A stretch of DNA of 64,000 nt, taken from assembly GCF_954871325.1 (NCBI RefSeq), contig NC_088776.1, forward strand, positions 1,379,671 through 1,443,670, read 5' to 3'. Each line of letters opens with the position of its first letter. Position 1 is the stretch's first letter. Both the position numbers and the translations under genes were made by a program. Positions 50,310-62,068 of this stretch are shown here, one piece after another. The DNA comes from Gordionus sp. m RMFG-2023. Lineage: Eukaryota > Nematomorpha > Gordioida > Chordodea > Parachordodidae. The notes under the pieces are model-generated. The model had not been told where the DNA came from. It did not search any database and saw nothing but the letters and a program-made list of their open reading frames with translations.

Positions 50310-51150
50310 TTTTTATGATGAAACGATACATATATTTTGTAAAATGATTTAATAAATTTATAGTTGTATATTAAAAATCTGACTAGACGAGAATTATAGA
50401 ATGTGTTAAATACATTATTCTCTAGCCATGCCAATTTTCTCTCTATAAAGCAGATATTGAATAAAAGCTAGCAGAAAAAATATTTTCTACGATACTCAAA
50501 AATGGAGGGGGGGGCGAAGGTGTATACAAAATTGTACCAAGTTATCTGCACAACGTTCTCAAAATAAAATGTTATTCATTCGCATCACTATAAATATTGA
50601 AGGGGATCAGACTAGTGTTGTTTAATTACCTAACATTGACCTTCTCTATTGTGGCTTAGTAAACCTTTTACCCTAAAAAAACGAATTGAGCTTCTAAGTT
50701 GAGTCTCCACTTGAGGATTGATTGGAATATTTTTAGTTAAAAACATGGCTACGTTGTTTTATAGTTGACTAAAGTTAGGTAGTTTAACAATACTAGATCA
50801 TACTTTATTAAAACTTTTTTTTTAAAACAAATTGTATCAGCATGGATCTTGAAATAAAATATAATTATCTCTTGATTGCTCTTTAATGACATCTTAGGAT
50901 CTATGGTATAAGAACGATATTATGGCAATTTATTTTTTCTAACACATTTAAAAAATGTCCCTAAGTCTTCATAATATTATTTAGAATAAAAGTATATTAA
51001 ATTCAAATTTAGATTTATAATTATGCTATTAGACAAAATTACAACTATAAATAAACCTTGTGAATTAACGATTTTGAGAAAAAAAATTGCTAATAGAATG
51101 AATACAATTTTTTATTAGGATGAAATGCACCAAATACTAACATTATTTGA
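50310..51150 (+). repeat. Delta repeat, partial forward copy
   Basis: Re-starts inside delta at the ACATATATTTTGTAAAATGA block, runs to the same ACCAAATACTAACATTAT block as the previous copy, and contains a G-run at 50505 and a MITE. Confidence 0.6.
50613..50795. mobile_element. hAT-type MITE C relative, 183 bp
   Basis: Ends TAGTGTTGTTTAATTACC and inverse TAGTATTGTTAAACTACC; target duplication GATCAGAC / GATCATAC. The delta copy near 20408 has the undivided site. Confidence 0.85.
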
Positions 51151-51719
51151 AATAGCCTCAAATTTATTTAGTTATAAATATAATTGAGGAATGAATAATA
51201 AATTGAGATAAATTATTATTTTTTAAAAATAAATATAATATTTGGGTATTTTGTATTTCGTTGATAAAATAATAGCTAAAGTATTATATAGAACATTGAA
51301 ATAAATGACAATTATTATATACAAAGCAAAATAAATAAATAAATTTAATATTTAGCGTATTCGCTATAACAATAATAGATAATTTTTTTAAAATAAATCA
51401 TTAATTAAAAGAGAGATGATAAATTTCTTAGTTTAAAGGGGGGGGGGGGGGTGGATATAAGATTTTAAAAAAACATTTCTTGGATTATTTGCTTATTAGA
51501 AATATTATTGATATAGTAATTAAAAAAAATGAGAAAAAATATATGATGTTAGAGAGACAAAAAGACTAGTTGGTATAAAGGTCAGACTAACATAATTATA
51601 TTTTTGATAAGATCTTTATCGGGCTGTTTTTAAAAATCTACCTGAATTGGGTCGTTTAATTATTTAATTTTTAAGGCACCCTTCTAGACACCTTTTGGCA
51701 AGTATAACCATAAAATACA
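51151..51719. other. AT-rich stretch with a G-run and gag leader
   Basis: Contains a G-run of about 14 at 51438. From 51620 it has the leader shared with 17880-18060. No gene recognised. Confidence 0.4.
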
Positions 51720-51930
51720 ATGTTAAATAAAACAATAAAAACTGATATTAAATAACATCACCCACCACAACAAAGCAAAATTGATACTGGATAAAGATTT
51801 ACTTTTAGACCTCGTGTGTTAAGGAAAATAGATTTATAGAAAATTTAAAAAAAAATTAAATTACAATTCACAGCTTACGATAATAATTCAATTAAAGTAA
51901 TCGGTTTACACAAGTTATATTAGAGTAAAT
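51720..51930 (+). mobile_element. Short gag remnant
   Basis: Contains the AATAACATCACCCACCA block of gag and a few following bases, then delta. Old and broken. Confidence 0.5.
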
Positions 51931-51939
51931 GTTAAATTA

Positions 51940-53130
51940 AATAACTATATTACTATTTATCTGACGAATATAGTGCGTTATCATATACTTTGGTAGATAA
52001 AATGAAGTAATCACTTTCCCCTTGGTTGTTAGATGGACATTTATTCTGTATAGAATAATTGCTAGATTTAGATTATGTCAATATAAACATAAAATTATAA
52101 AAATATACAAATTATTTTATCATATGCCCTTAGATTATTTAGCGACATCTATAAATAAGTTTTAATAATTTTACCATTTATTTATTAAATAGCATTTGTG
52201 ATATCTTTAAAAGATATTGGATGACAGAATAGATTTATATTTGTTTATAATTACGCTCAGAATTAAAACTTATAACTGAGAAAATTATTACTTAATTTTG
52301 ACATTAAAATAAAAATTTTTATGGATAGGAATTTTTACTGATATTCTCAATTATTTTTTAATTAAAGTTCTAGGTCTTTGAGTCCAATATAGGAACGAAA
52401 GGGGGGGGGGTATTTTCGCATAAAAAATATTTCGGTAGGGCAGAAATATATTTTAGTTTAATACTTCATGAAGTGATTTAGAAACATTTTAGTTTTATTT
52501 ATATTATGTCGCATTACAATTTACATTTATTTTTATTATTATTTTATCACTTATAAATTCAGTTTATATTATCGTTTAAATTTCATTTTATTTATTATAG
52601 TTTATTTTTGTCTTGAAATGATTTGATTTATTTAAAAATATTTAGATTGTTTAAAAAAGAGAGACATAAAAATTACGATGAAGGGATATATATTTTGCAA
52701 CATGATTTAATAAAGTTATAGATTACATATTCAAAATCTGACTCGATGACAATTATATAGAATGCGATAATTCTCCAACCACACCAATTCTCACTTTATA
52801 AAAGAGGTATTGAATAAAAGTTAATAGCAAGATATTTTGTGCATTTCTCATCTCCGTGGTTCCAAGATCACTGGAGTGGGAAGGTTGTATTTATAAATTG
52901 TACAAAGTTATCTTCACCCGGTTCTCAAATACTAAATTTTCTATTTTGATAATCATTCACATCACTTTAAATATCTAAGGAAGTCAAACGTTATTAAAAC
53001 TTATTTTATGAAATAAAATATAATTATCTCTGTATTTGATATCTTAAGATCTAGTTTATAAGAAGAGGGTTATGTGTTACTTTTTCTATTACATTTAAAA
53101 ATGACCTTAAGTTCTTCAAAATATTATATA
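51940..53130 (+). repeat. Delta repeat, forward copy
   Basis: Inverted counterpart of 45290-46410. Starts near TTTATCTGACGAATATAGTG and has a G-run at 52400. Confidence 0.65.
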
Positions 53131-53139
53131 GAATAGGTC

Positions 53140-54500
53140 GTATTTAAAACCAAATTTTCGAAATCGCCATTATTAGCTAAGAATCAAAAATAAATATAAT
53201 ATATTTTAAAGAAATCCGGGCCGGGCCTAAAAATATAAAACCCGGGACCGAACCGAAAATAAAATCAGGGCCCGACCGTGCAAATGGCACCTCTTGCAGG
53301 TCATATTTTTTTTATATAAGCGATACTTTTTAAAATTTTTGGTGTATTGTAATTTTATCGTGTACCTTAAACCTTAGTTATAGTTTTTTTTATATTTTTT
53401 AGATAATTAAAAATAGTAAATTTAAGAAATTAGAATAGACCTAACCATCTTTATTAAATACTATATATCAAATATGTTTTTGACAATGTGGCTCTTAAAT
53501 AATTTCAATGGAAATATCAATTTGGTCACTTTCATCTTTATTTTAACAACTAAAAAAAAGAGTTTATTTCCCGAAATTATATTAAATAGTATTCATTTTA
53601 TCAAAATTTATATCGTTTCCTATAATATGTTTAAAACTTTAGTTTGCGCATTCACTACCAGGTTTATAGAAGCGCATATACTAATACAATTTATTAACCT
53701 AATTCAAATGTAGCGATACATAAAATGGGATTTCTAAATATATAATTAAAAAATCATTGGCTAAATCATAAGAAAATATTAAATAAAAAAGCTACTCAAA
53801 GATTATTGATCTCGGAAGATTTCCATGAGTGAAAAAAAAATATTAAATTTTGTCTTTAAGATTCAAAATCAATTAGAATAAATTTTTTTGTACTAATAAA
53901 TAACAAATCTTTTTCCATGAACTTAAAATCACAATTTTTTTTTATTAAGCAATATCTTCAAAAAAAATTATTGAAAGGTAATAACTTTTTTGATTTCAGC
54001 TTTAAAACTGTAAGAATTATTTTTAATTATACTTCATAATAATTTTTTTTTCTTCTTCTACATATCTTTCAACATCATTAACCAACAATTAATTTTATAT
54101 TAAATAAATTATGTGTTCAAAACAAATTCTAAATATTTTAAAAAACTCTTGTAAATCAATAAAAAAGTAAAGGTTTCATGAATTATTTGATAGGAAAGTC
54201 TCAGTAAATGAAAAATTGGATGTAATAATTTAAACATTTTACCCAAAAATAAGCATATCGTAATGAGATATTTATATATAATTTAATTGTAATAATAACC
54301 AGTATGAAGAAAGAAAATTTTATTCAGTAGCAACTAATCATAATTGAAAAAAATTATGAAAATAATAATCAGTCTATTAATAATTTTTTTCTCATTCAAT
54401 ACCAATTCTGGCACTCGTTAACAAAGAGATCGAATAATTTCTAATTCAAAATTGTAATCAATTATAAAAGTTGTTTTATTTATTATAATCAATGTATAAA
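53140..54500 (-). repeat. Gamma repeat, reverse copy
   Basis: Downstream flank of the PB1 gene at 54.5-54.9 kb. It has a GC-rich MITE-like segment at 53150-53310 and an empty site for the 44602 MITE. The 79-codon frame at 53474 has no motif and is not conserved in other copies. Confidence 0.65.
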
Positions 54501-54541
54501 GGGCAATAGTATTTATTTTAATTCATGATATGGTTTTAACG

Positions 54542-54913
54542 TTAGATTTTTTTGGGTAGCTTCCATTCACCTAATAAAATCATTTTTTTAATGATTATAA
54601 CAATAGTTAATATACAATATATGATTTTACCTGTTATATAGAATTTCGTGACATTATTTGGACCAGAGAGTTGTACTGCATGCATTATATCACGATCACG
54701 TTTATAGTCTACTGTAATCATTTCACCTTCTTCATCTTTAAATTTTATCGTTTTAACCATTATATCATATTCTATATGCCATCGGATCAGGTTATCTATC
54801 ATAAAAATAGAGCTGGCTTCCACTTGAAATCTTTTAATAAATGCTTCATCTTCCCCCAGCGTATAGTAAACTTTGAATTTAAAAATAGGTAAATTAAAAT
54901 CATCGGGATACAT
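54542..54913 (-). CDS. PB1-domain small protein, 103 aa, two exons
   Basis: Exon 1 is 54631-54913 and exon 2 is 54542-54570. A 60-bp intron has donor CAG/GTAAAA and acceptor TTATTAG/GT. The spliced protein has PB1 strand 1 FKFKVYYTLG (residues 11-20, lysine K14), the OPCA acidic motif KFKDEEGEM (58-66), a MHAVQLSG helix (77-84) and the FYITG-EWKLPKKI end. Length and splice site match the sister gene at 26.6-28.9 kb, which it resembles strongly with many differences, so both have diverged for some time while keeping the frame. The intron is a multiple of three and has no stop, so unspliced RNA would give a 123-residue form. It is flanked by beta upstream and gamma downstream. PB1 proteins mediate scaffold pairing; partners are unknown. 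Confidence 0.75.
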   Translation of the reverse strand: MYPDDFNLPIFKFKVYYTLGEDEAFIKRFQVEASSIFMIDNLIRWHIEYDIMVKTIKFKDEEGEMITVDYKRDRDIMHAVQLSGPNNVTKFYITGKIIYCILTIVIIIKKMILLGEWKLPKKI

Positions 54914-56901
54914 ATTTGTTAAAATATATATATAAACGATTATTTTATTAAGCTAGATCCACTTGTTTTTGGTTTATTTAATATTGTATAACATATAATA
55001 TATTAATTGATTTGTAAATTTAATTATTATTATATTTTTAATTATTTATTTTAACAGAGCTTATATGAAACAACTCCCTATTTACGTAAATGTAAATTGA
55101 AATTTTAATAAACAACATAAACGAATTATATATTTGTTTTTTAAAAACAAAAGTAATTTTTTCATATTCTTAGAAATAATATGTCAATAGAATAACAAGT
55201 TTTAAAAATAGTAAATTAAGGGAGGGGAGTTGTAATCGTACCTTTTATCCTCGAGGTAAAAATAAATATAAAAAATTTAGTAACAACACAAACCGTGTTC
55301 TAGACCTAACACAAAGACTCCGATATTAAAGCCCTAAATTATCGCGCCAAACCCCATTTCCTCTGAACTCTACAAATACAAAGGTTAAATAAAACTATTT
55401 ACTACTTTCAAGCTTCGTTGCACTCCTAATTAATACCGTGCTTTAGATATTGATTAAGTAAAATTTTATATATGGTGTAGACCGGGGATAGTAATATCCC
55501 GGGCCAGATTATTTACCTTATAAAATAATTTTAAAACTCTAATATAACTTTGATATTATTATAACAATTTAAACCATAGATGTATTTCAATAAAATGATT
55601 CTTTAAATGATTTCTAAAAAAAAATATTTACTCAGAAATATGCTCTGGAAGGAAGTTTTAGGATTGAAATTTTAACACGTCAAAAGTAATTTTTTACATT
55701 TTTGCTACTATTTTTTTTATATAAAAGTTACTCAGACTAAAATACCAATTTTAAATGATAAAGTAAAATGTAAAGGCCTGTGACTTGTTTTGGCGGGGTG
55801 CTAGTTAGCCATTTCTAATCAGTGATTTATGTCTATGAAGTGATAATATACTAATGTTTATAACACTTATCAATCAAAATTTATTGATAATCTTTAAATA
55901 AAACTCGAATAAAAATTAATATTTTAGCAATATAATAATAATACTAATAAAAACTTTCACACTATTTTATAAGAACAAAATCATGAAGTTCGAACCGGTT
56001 CACTGGCATTTTAGAGGATCGGTGGAGGTGCTGCAATAATATTTTTAACAGCTTAGGTTCGAGTCTACTAACTGGTTTCCAGGTTCGTTTCTATTTGGAT
56101 CCCTGGATTTGAGTATTAATCAAATTTAATAATATTTTAACTTATTTTATTTTTTAATCTTAAAAAAAAAATGATGGATGATAATGATGATAAATGTCAT
56201 ATTTGTATAGTATCCACATTTTCTTTAATAAATTTAAATTTTATCACTCCCCCCCCCCCCCCACCCTTCCCTTTTAAGGCATTTTATTATAACAAACAAA
56301 ACTTTGAAGGTAAACAGCCTTCCTATTGCAATTTACATTTTCAATTATCACGTGATGAAAATAATATATGATTGGTTAACCTTATGCGTAATGATTAAAA
56401 CAATATCAAAAAGGAGGTATGTTAGAACTATATTTAATCAACAATAATATTTAAAAAACTAAAAATGTAATAACATTTTTATTAAAGATGTAAGTATAAT
56501 TTTATGTGAAAAGTGTAGTTGGAACCTTATAAAATTGTGGATCAGCGTTTTATGGGATTCGTGTAAATAAAATTTTTAAATAATTACATGTGAATTATAG
56601 TATCTCATCGTAAAAAAAAAGATAACGATTACATAAAACAACATAATACCTAATTATAACATAAAAATAAGACGCCATCTATCGGTAGCTTATTTATTAA
56701 ATTTTAAAAATATTTGTAAACTTTTCAATACGTATTGTTCGAAACAGATACAGATAAGCTGTCATCTTTAAACCTAAAAAAATATGTTTATATTTTTTAA
56801 AATAAAAATGAACTCTATGATATTTTCAGGGAAGGCAGGTAAAGAGAAACCAAAAAATATATTTGAAATCTTTTATTTAATTTTACTTTATTTACTATTA
56901 C

Positions 56902-57125
56902 TAAAAGTTTAATAGAAGGCAACAAATAAGTTTTTAACTATTTTATCACATAATACTTTATTAATGAATTTAATATTTTTCTAACATGTATTTATATCAA
57001 TTCACAATCAATTAACCTAAAAATGTTAATGCTAAAAATGGTTAATTTAATAATAATAACAAATTTATGTATGAATGTATATAAAAAACAAATTTAATGA
57101 TTCTAAATATTGTCCATCTCTAACA
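56902..57125 (-). repeat. 3' LTR of the gag-only element
   Basis: 224 bp, homologous to the 5' LTR. It has the unoccupied target (AACAAATTTATGTATGAATG, near 57070) of the retroposon found in the 5' LTR. Confidence 0.8.
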
Positions 57126-57806
57126 TTCCACCCTCCAAAGAAATCCAGCCTAGGTCTCTTTGAGTGCTGGATAATCGTCCCGATGTTCTTGATTTTTTAC
57201 TATTATTATCGTTTCATATGTCACTTTGCTTTTATCTTTTAGCGTTGTCTTGCTTTTGTCACGTTTTATCGTTGGCTTGTTTTCACCTCGTTGGTTTGTT
57301 ATTAACGTTTCGTCTCTTTGCTTATTTGTTTTTGTTCACCTTCCATAGTCATTATTATCATTTTTTTTTTTTTTCAAATCATTATTATTAGTTAATCAAG
57401 AATAATTAGGAATCATAAGAATAGATCCAATTGAATATAAGAATCGATCCATTTGAATATAATCATCATTTAGAAAATAATATTGAATTTGTAAGAATGT
57501 ATAAAGAATCGCGTTTTAATGTTTTTTTTTATTTGTGTCGCGTTTTATACAATTTTTTATATTATTTATTTTGCGTTTTATATCGTTTTTTTTTTATTTA
57601 TAATGTTTTATATCATTTTTTTTTTATTTATATATTTTTTTGTTTATTTTTATTTTACATTGAGTTTTATATAGTTTTTTTTATATTTATTTTTTTTTTT
57701 GTTTATTTTTATATGTCAAAAAATAATTTTCCATTGATAAAGTCAAAATTAAAGATTTAAATGAGATATATTATTAATCATATCTTTTTTTATAACTTCT
57801 CCCTCC
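57126..57806. other. 3' non-coding part of the gag-only element
   Basis: Very T-rich on the + strand. The frames at 57164-57391 and 57431-57760 encode Phe/Leu/Tyr-rich strings from T-runs and show no domain. Nothing else was recognised apart from the purine tract next to the LTR. Confidence 0.5.
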
Positions 57807-58613
57807 TTAAAACTTTAAGAGATTTTTAAATTTAAATCCTTTCATCTTAAGTATAAATAAGATTTCACAGTTCCTACAATTACTTTTTTTACTATAAATC
57901 GTGGATTCTATTTTATTTAAAGTTTTCCATATAGAGATTTCATCTATTTCATTTGTGTTACTTGTTATATTTGTATCATCAGAGTTTTCTTTATTTAAAA
58001 TTTCATAGTTATTAAAGTCATTATACTGAAAATATTCATTAGTTGACATTTCATTGTCTTTATAATCATCACAATAATTATTTTCACATTTTGAATTTAT
58101 TATAAGAGTTTCCTTAATATTAATGTTTTCTCTAATATTAGTATCATCGACTTTTATAGACATTTCATTGTCTTTATAATCATCACAATAATTATTTTCA
58201 CATTTTGAATTTATTATAAGAGTTTCTTTAATTTTAATGTTTTCTCTAATATTAGTATCATCGACTTTTATAGACATTTCATTGTCTTTATAATCATCAC
58301 AATAATTATTTTCACATTTAGAATTTATTATAAGAGTTTCTTTAATTTTAATGTTTTCTCTAATATTAGTATCATCAACTTTTATATTTGCTCTTACTTT
58401 ATAGTTACATAATAATTTCAATATTGTAATAGCTTCCTCAAAAGTTGAATCTCTGTCTCTTGGTTCAAATGCCTTCATCTTTACATATAGATGATCAGGC
58501 AGTTTATAAATTAATATTCTGCTGCTATTTCTAACTTCATTAATTAAAAAAAAATTTTCTACTTCGTCAATATAATTACTTATATTGTCTTCACTCCAAA
58601 TAGGATAATTCAT
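57807..58613 (-). CDS. Gag-like protein of the LTR element, with internal repeats
   Basis: An uninterrupted 268-codon frame. Residues 1-70 (WSEDNISNYIDEVENFF, NSSRILIYKLPDHLYVKMK, STFEEAITILKLL) have the look of a retrotransposon gag N-terminal helical domain (pattern-level similarity only). Residues 77-190 are three near-identical 38-residue units (VDDTNIRENI, KETLIINSKCENNYCDDY, KDNEMS), encoded at 58044-58385. The C-terminus has a CRNC pair but no full CCHC knuckle. A viral-element gene, kept as a fossil. Its position between the LTRs, in their orientation, supports the gag call; without that context the protein would be unassigned. Confidence 0.6.
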   Translation of the reverse strand: MNYPIWSEDNISNYIDEVENFFLINEVRNSSRILIYKLPDHLYVKMKAFEPRDRDSTFEEAITILKLLCNYKVRANIKVDDTNIRENIKIKETLIINSKCENNYCDDYKDNEMSIKVDDTNIRENIKIKETLIINSKCENNYCDDYKDNEMSIKVDDTNIRENINIKETLIINSKCENNYCDDYKDNEMSTNEYFQYNDFNNYEILNKENSDDTNITSNTNEIDEISIWKTLNKIESTIYSKKSNCRNCEILFILKMKGFKFKNLLKF

Positions 58614-59132
58614 ATTAATTAAATTTTAATTTATTTCAAAAAAAAATTTAAGTTCATCAAATATGTACTTTATTTTTATAATTATTTTTATTTGTGCTTA
58701 TAATTATATCATCTTTTTTTCTTTTTTTTTTATTTCAAATGGTTTCATTGCTAATTTTATTTTAAATGGTTTCATTGCTAATTTGTAATTTCTTACATGA
58801 TATCCAATATAATTTATAATCTTTCAGAATTCTTTGATATTTAACTTGATATTTATTTCATTTAGAGTAATCCAATGTCCATTTCCACCATTCCAGTGTC
58901 CATTGATACTTTTTCCGCTGCAGTTGATTGATCCATTTGATCTAATTTATATTTTATTTTTTGAAAATAAATTAATTTAATTTAAATAAGTTTTAAAATA
59001 TTTTATCACATAATACTTTATTACTCAATTTTATATTTTTCTAACATGTATTTATATCAATTCACAATCAATTAACCTAAAAATGTTAATGCTAAAAATG
59101 GTTAATAAAATAATAATAACAAATTAATGTAT

Positions 59133-59833
59133 TTTTTTTTCTCTTTAGCTTTCACCTTTCTGGTGGTAAGCTCCTTCAACATCTCTCTCCACTTTATGTT
59201 ATTCATACAATCTCTTTTATCTATTTTATACTTCTTTACATTGGCTCTAACTTTATGGCCCCATTGAAGTTTTGGCCTTCCTCTTTTACGTTTGCCCATC
59301 ACTTCCAAACTTTCAACTTTATTTCCTATGTAGTTCATAGGCCTTCTCATTGTGTGCCCATACCACCTAAGTCTGTTTACCATTAACTTAGTCTTAATGG
59401 GCATTACCTTTAAACTATTTAGTATTCTTGTACTGCGCACCTTATCCTTTCTTGTTACCCCAGCAATCATCCTCAGCATTCTCATCTCCATAGTTTGTAG
59501 ACTTCTCTCGTCTGATTCTTTGGTTGGCCATGTTTCCGAACTATATAGAATAGTTGGTTGTACTATGGAACTGTAGATTTTTCCCTTTAATTTGTGTGGG
59601 ATTCTTTTGTCAAATAGCACTCCAGATAAAGATCTCCACTTTAACCACCCTTGATTAATCTTATTCTTTATCTCTTTTTCTATTGTGCCGTTTGTTTGTA
59701 TAGTGGAGCCCAAATATTTGCAGCTTTTAATTGCGGATATCTGCCAATGGTTCTTACCAGGATTGAACCCCGCGTCCTTGTTCATACTCGTGTTTCCAAG
59801 CCTACATCTTACCCATTAGGCCACCCCGGCGAT
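59133..59833 (-). mobile_element. Chimeric retroposon: tRNA-like head fused to RTE-like 3' end
   Basis: Perfect 12-bp target duplication AAATTAATGTAT (59121-59132, 59834-59845). On the reverse strand it starts exactly with a tRNA-like region (CGCCGGGGTGGCCTAATGGG with box A, and box B GGTTCAATCC about 50 bases on). It runs straight into the last third of an RTE-like LINE reverse-transcriptase reading frame and ends in an A-rich tail. The paralogous LTR at 57070 is the empty site. It starts at the tRNA-like 5' end rather than at a random truncation point, so it may be a full-length copy of a composite unit. Confidence 0.8.
59147..59785 (-). CDS. RTE-like reverse transcriptase C-terminal region in the retroposon
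   Basis: One open frame of about 210 codons. The first ATG (59785) lies in the tRNA-like head. Then SCKYLGSTIQTNGTIEKEI, GWLKWRSLSGVLFDKR, PTILYSSETWPTKESDERSL, TKLMVNRLRWYGHTMRRP, GKRKRGRPKLQWGHKVRAN and MNNIKWREMLKELTTRK. These are the region after the RT palm in RTE/L2-type LINE proteins (family knowledge). The catalytic YxDD and the endonuclease are absent, so no reverse-transcription activity is expected. The frame has no stop across the element and continues to 59102 in flanking DNA. Whether it is translated is unknown. Confidence 0.65.
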
Positions 59834-60236
59834 AAATTAATGTATGAATGTATATAAAAAACAAATTTAATGATTCTAAATATTGTCCATCTCTAACAAT
59901 TACTAATACTGAATATATCGAAAATTTTACAACTATATATATATTAAATACTATTTACATATATACAATTTAATATTAATTTTTAACAAATTCGTCCTTA
60001 AATTAAATTAACATTTACGAAAATTAGAAAAATAAAAAAATATGCAAATTTTATATATTAACACTCAATTTTTAGCCAATTATTAAAACTAAATACGCTA
60101 ATCCATAAAAAAATTATTAAATAGTAAAAAAAATATTTATTAATTAAAATTTGTATTTAGCGATGACATGACGTAGTGATGATATCGCAAAAAAATTAAA
60201 ATATAAATATTCTACATGTTGCGATAAGGTCATATC

Positions 60237-60963
60237 AATGACATATATGTCGTAATTTTTAAAGGGATCATGACTATCTGGGATCTTCACGGGATTTAAA
60301 GGGATCCCTTTAAAATTTCAATTTTTTAAAGGATATAAAACTATACGGTATTATCACTGGGGCAGAGATTGACCTCCAGTTGAATAAATCTTTTGATTAG
60401 CTAGCGAATGTTACCCTATACTAGACATATCTTATATCATAAGGCCAAAAAAAACAAAATTGAAAATTAAAAAAGCAACGAAACTCGTGGAAAACGCTTT
60501 TAAAATAAGATTCCTCTTTATCGCGATTAAAACGTGATAATCCCGTATTTTCATTCCTTAATTATCAATCCTAATTTTTTAGTTATCCCTTTAAATCCCG
60601 TGAAGTTCCGGAATAGTCATGGACATATATAATACCTAGACTGACTATTCATTCATTAAAAATGTACATCTATGCAAATCAGCTGGAGACGCCATCTTGG
60701 TTACACTAATTATTATTAAAATTTTAAATGTGAGCCTAATTCATTCCTATATCTGAATGCAAACTTTATTTAAAGAATTACCGGATCATCGAGATAATAA
60801 AGGAAACGACTTATCAATTTAAATAGTAGTTTTTTAACATGAGAATAATTACTATATGTGTTACCAAAATGGCGGGTCCAGCTGATTTGCTTTTAACGAC
60901 GCTTAAAAAATGCATTTTAATGAATGAATGAATCGTCAGTCTGGATATTACAAATGTCACTGG
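60237..60963. mobile_element. hAT-type element with nested insert, right-arm copy
   Basis: Mirror of 39083-39811. Target duplication GGTCATAT at 60229-60236 and 60964-60971. It contains the 352-bp inverted-repeat element at about 60270-60620, so both insertions predate the inverted duplication. Confidence 0.8.
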
Positions 60964-61785
60964 GGTCATATAGACCAACATTATTTTTGTACATCTTCGA
61001 AATAGAGCAAGAATCTCCATTTTTATTTTAATTATGCCGTCGTTATCCGAGCCCTTCTGCCAGCAATCTACAGAGTCCTTCAGGATCACTACCTAAATGT
61101 TATTTTGGTTATAATATTTTAATCAAGCCCAACACGAGTTAGTAGTAAAAAAAAACAAAATATTTTAGTCCCCAGACCCGGCCCATATTTAATATTCAAA
61201 CCTAAGCCCATTATAATGAAAGTAAAACAATATTTATAAAGCGTATATAGGGTTAATCATTTTGATGACATAAAATATGCATAATTTTTTCAAGTTAGCT
61301 ATTGATTTGGATAAACAAAAATTTACAAATTTAGGGCCGAAGTCCGATGGAAACCCATTAGGAATTTCTTTCAAAAAAACACAAGCCCGCTAGAAAATTT
61401 AATATTAGGATGGGCAGTGGGCTGACCAGCAAAAATCTTTGGGTCTAATATCCATTGGCGAACTATAGTTTCCTAGCTAAAAACATCTTTCTAACGTTAA
61501 TAGAAACGCATGTTAAGGGCTGTACAATTTTATATGTGAGACTTTTCGTTAATTTTAAATGTTAATTAATTCTCATTTGTTTTACAAAGATTTTATTCCC
61601 ATTGTATATTTTTTTTTTACTCTAAGATACTGATTCATGATTATATGTATTTTCTTAAAGACAAAGTTTATTTTAAACTTTCACCAACATAATTAGTTGA
61701 TAGAACAAAAAAAGAAATTAGCCGCATCATAATAAATTAGGCTTACCTTTTTGAATAAAATGATAAACACATATTTAATGATTAT

Positions 61786-62068
61786 TTATTTATTTTTTCA
61801 AATTTCACCTTTTTCTAGTGGTAAGCTCCTTCAATATCTCTCTCCACTTTATGTTATTCATGCTATCTCTTTTGTCTAATTTTATCTTTCATTTAGTTTA
61901 TATCCTGACCGGGGTGGAATTTCTAAGGTCAGAAATCATCTTATCATATGTCTTTATGCATCAGTCACATCGAAGAAATACCTTAAAATTTTTACAGTTC
62001 CTTACCAGGATTGAAATTGGTACCTATGGCTTCCAAGCACCCGCTGGGCCTACCCGAATGTTTAGCTT
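61786..62068 (-). mobile_element. tRNA-headed SINE, right-arm copy
   Basis: Reverse-complement copy of 37985-38263, with the RTE-derived tail at 61806-61885 and the tRNA-like head near 62010-62060. Confidence 0.7.

Larger units (their letters stand above)
56902..59898 (-). mobile_element. Gag-only LTR retrotransposon (TR-GAG-like), ~3 kb
   Basis: 5-bp target duplication ATTAC at 56897-56901 and 59899-59903; the other arm has the empty site at 40147-40151. LTRs are about 213-224 bp: the 3' LTR at 56902-57125, and the 5' LTR at 58962-59898, enlarged by a retroposon. They begin TGTTAGAGATGG (reverse strand) and carry a TATA-like GATATAAATA and AATAAAG. A purine-rich tract (GGAGGGTGGAA) lies directly before the 3' LTR. 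The only coding region is gag-like. Short LTRs and a 5-bp duplication suggest a copia-type parent. No primer-binding site was recognised. Apart from the missing pol and the inserted retroposon it looks whole. It is younger than the inverted duplication. Confidence 0.8.
58962..59898 (-). repeat. 5' LTR of the gag-only element, with inserted retroposon
   Basis: LTR sequence at 58962-59132 and 59834-59898 flanks the 701-bp retroposon. Inner end TTTTCA. Confidence 0.75.

Noticed and set aside
54671-54892. 73-codon forward frame
   Set aside because: Antisense shadow of the PB1 first exon.
56171-56371. 66-codon frame conserved at 40651-40845
   Set aside because: Runs through a C-homopolymer in the beta repeat; not kept in the more diverged beta copies.
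57431-57760. 109-codon Phe/Tyr-rich frame that looks like a membrane protein
   Set aside because: Caused by T-runs in the non-coding part of the gag-only element.
59760-59833. Functional tRNA gene at the head of the retroposon
   Set aside because: The T-stem mispairs and the acceptor 3' half is absent; it is a tRNA-derived promoter head.
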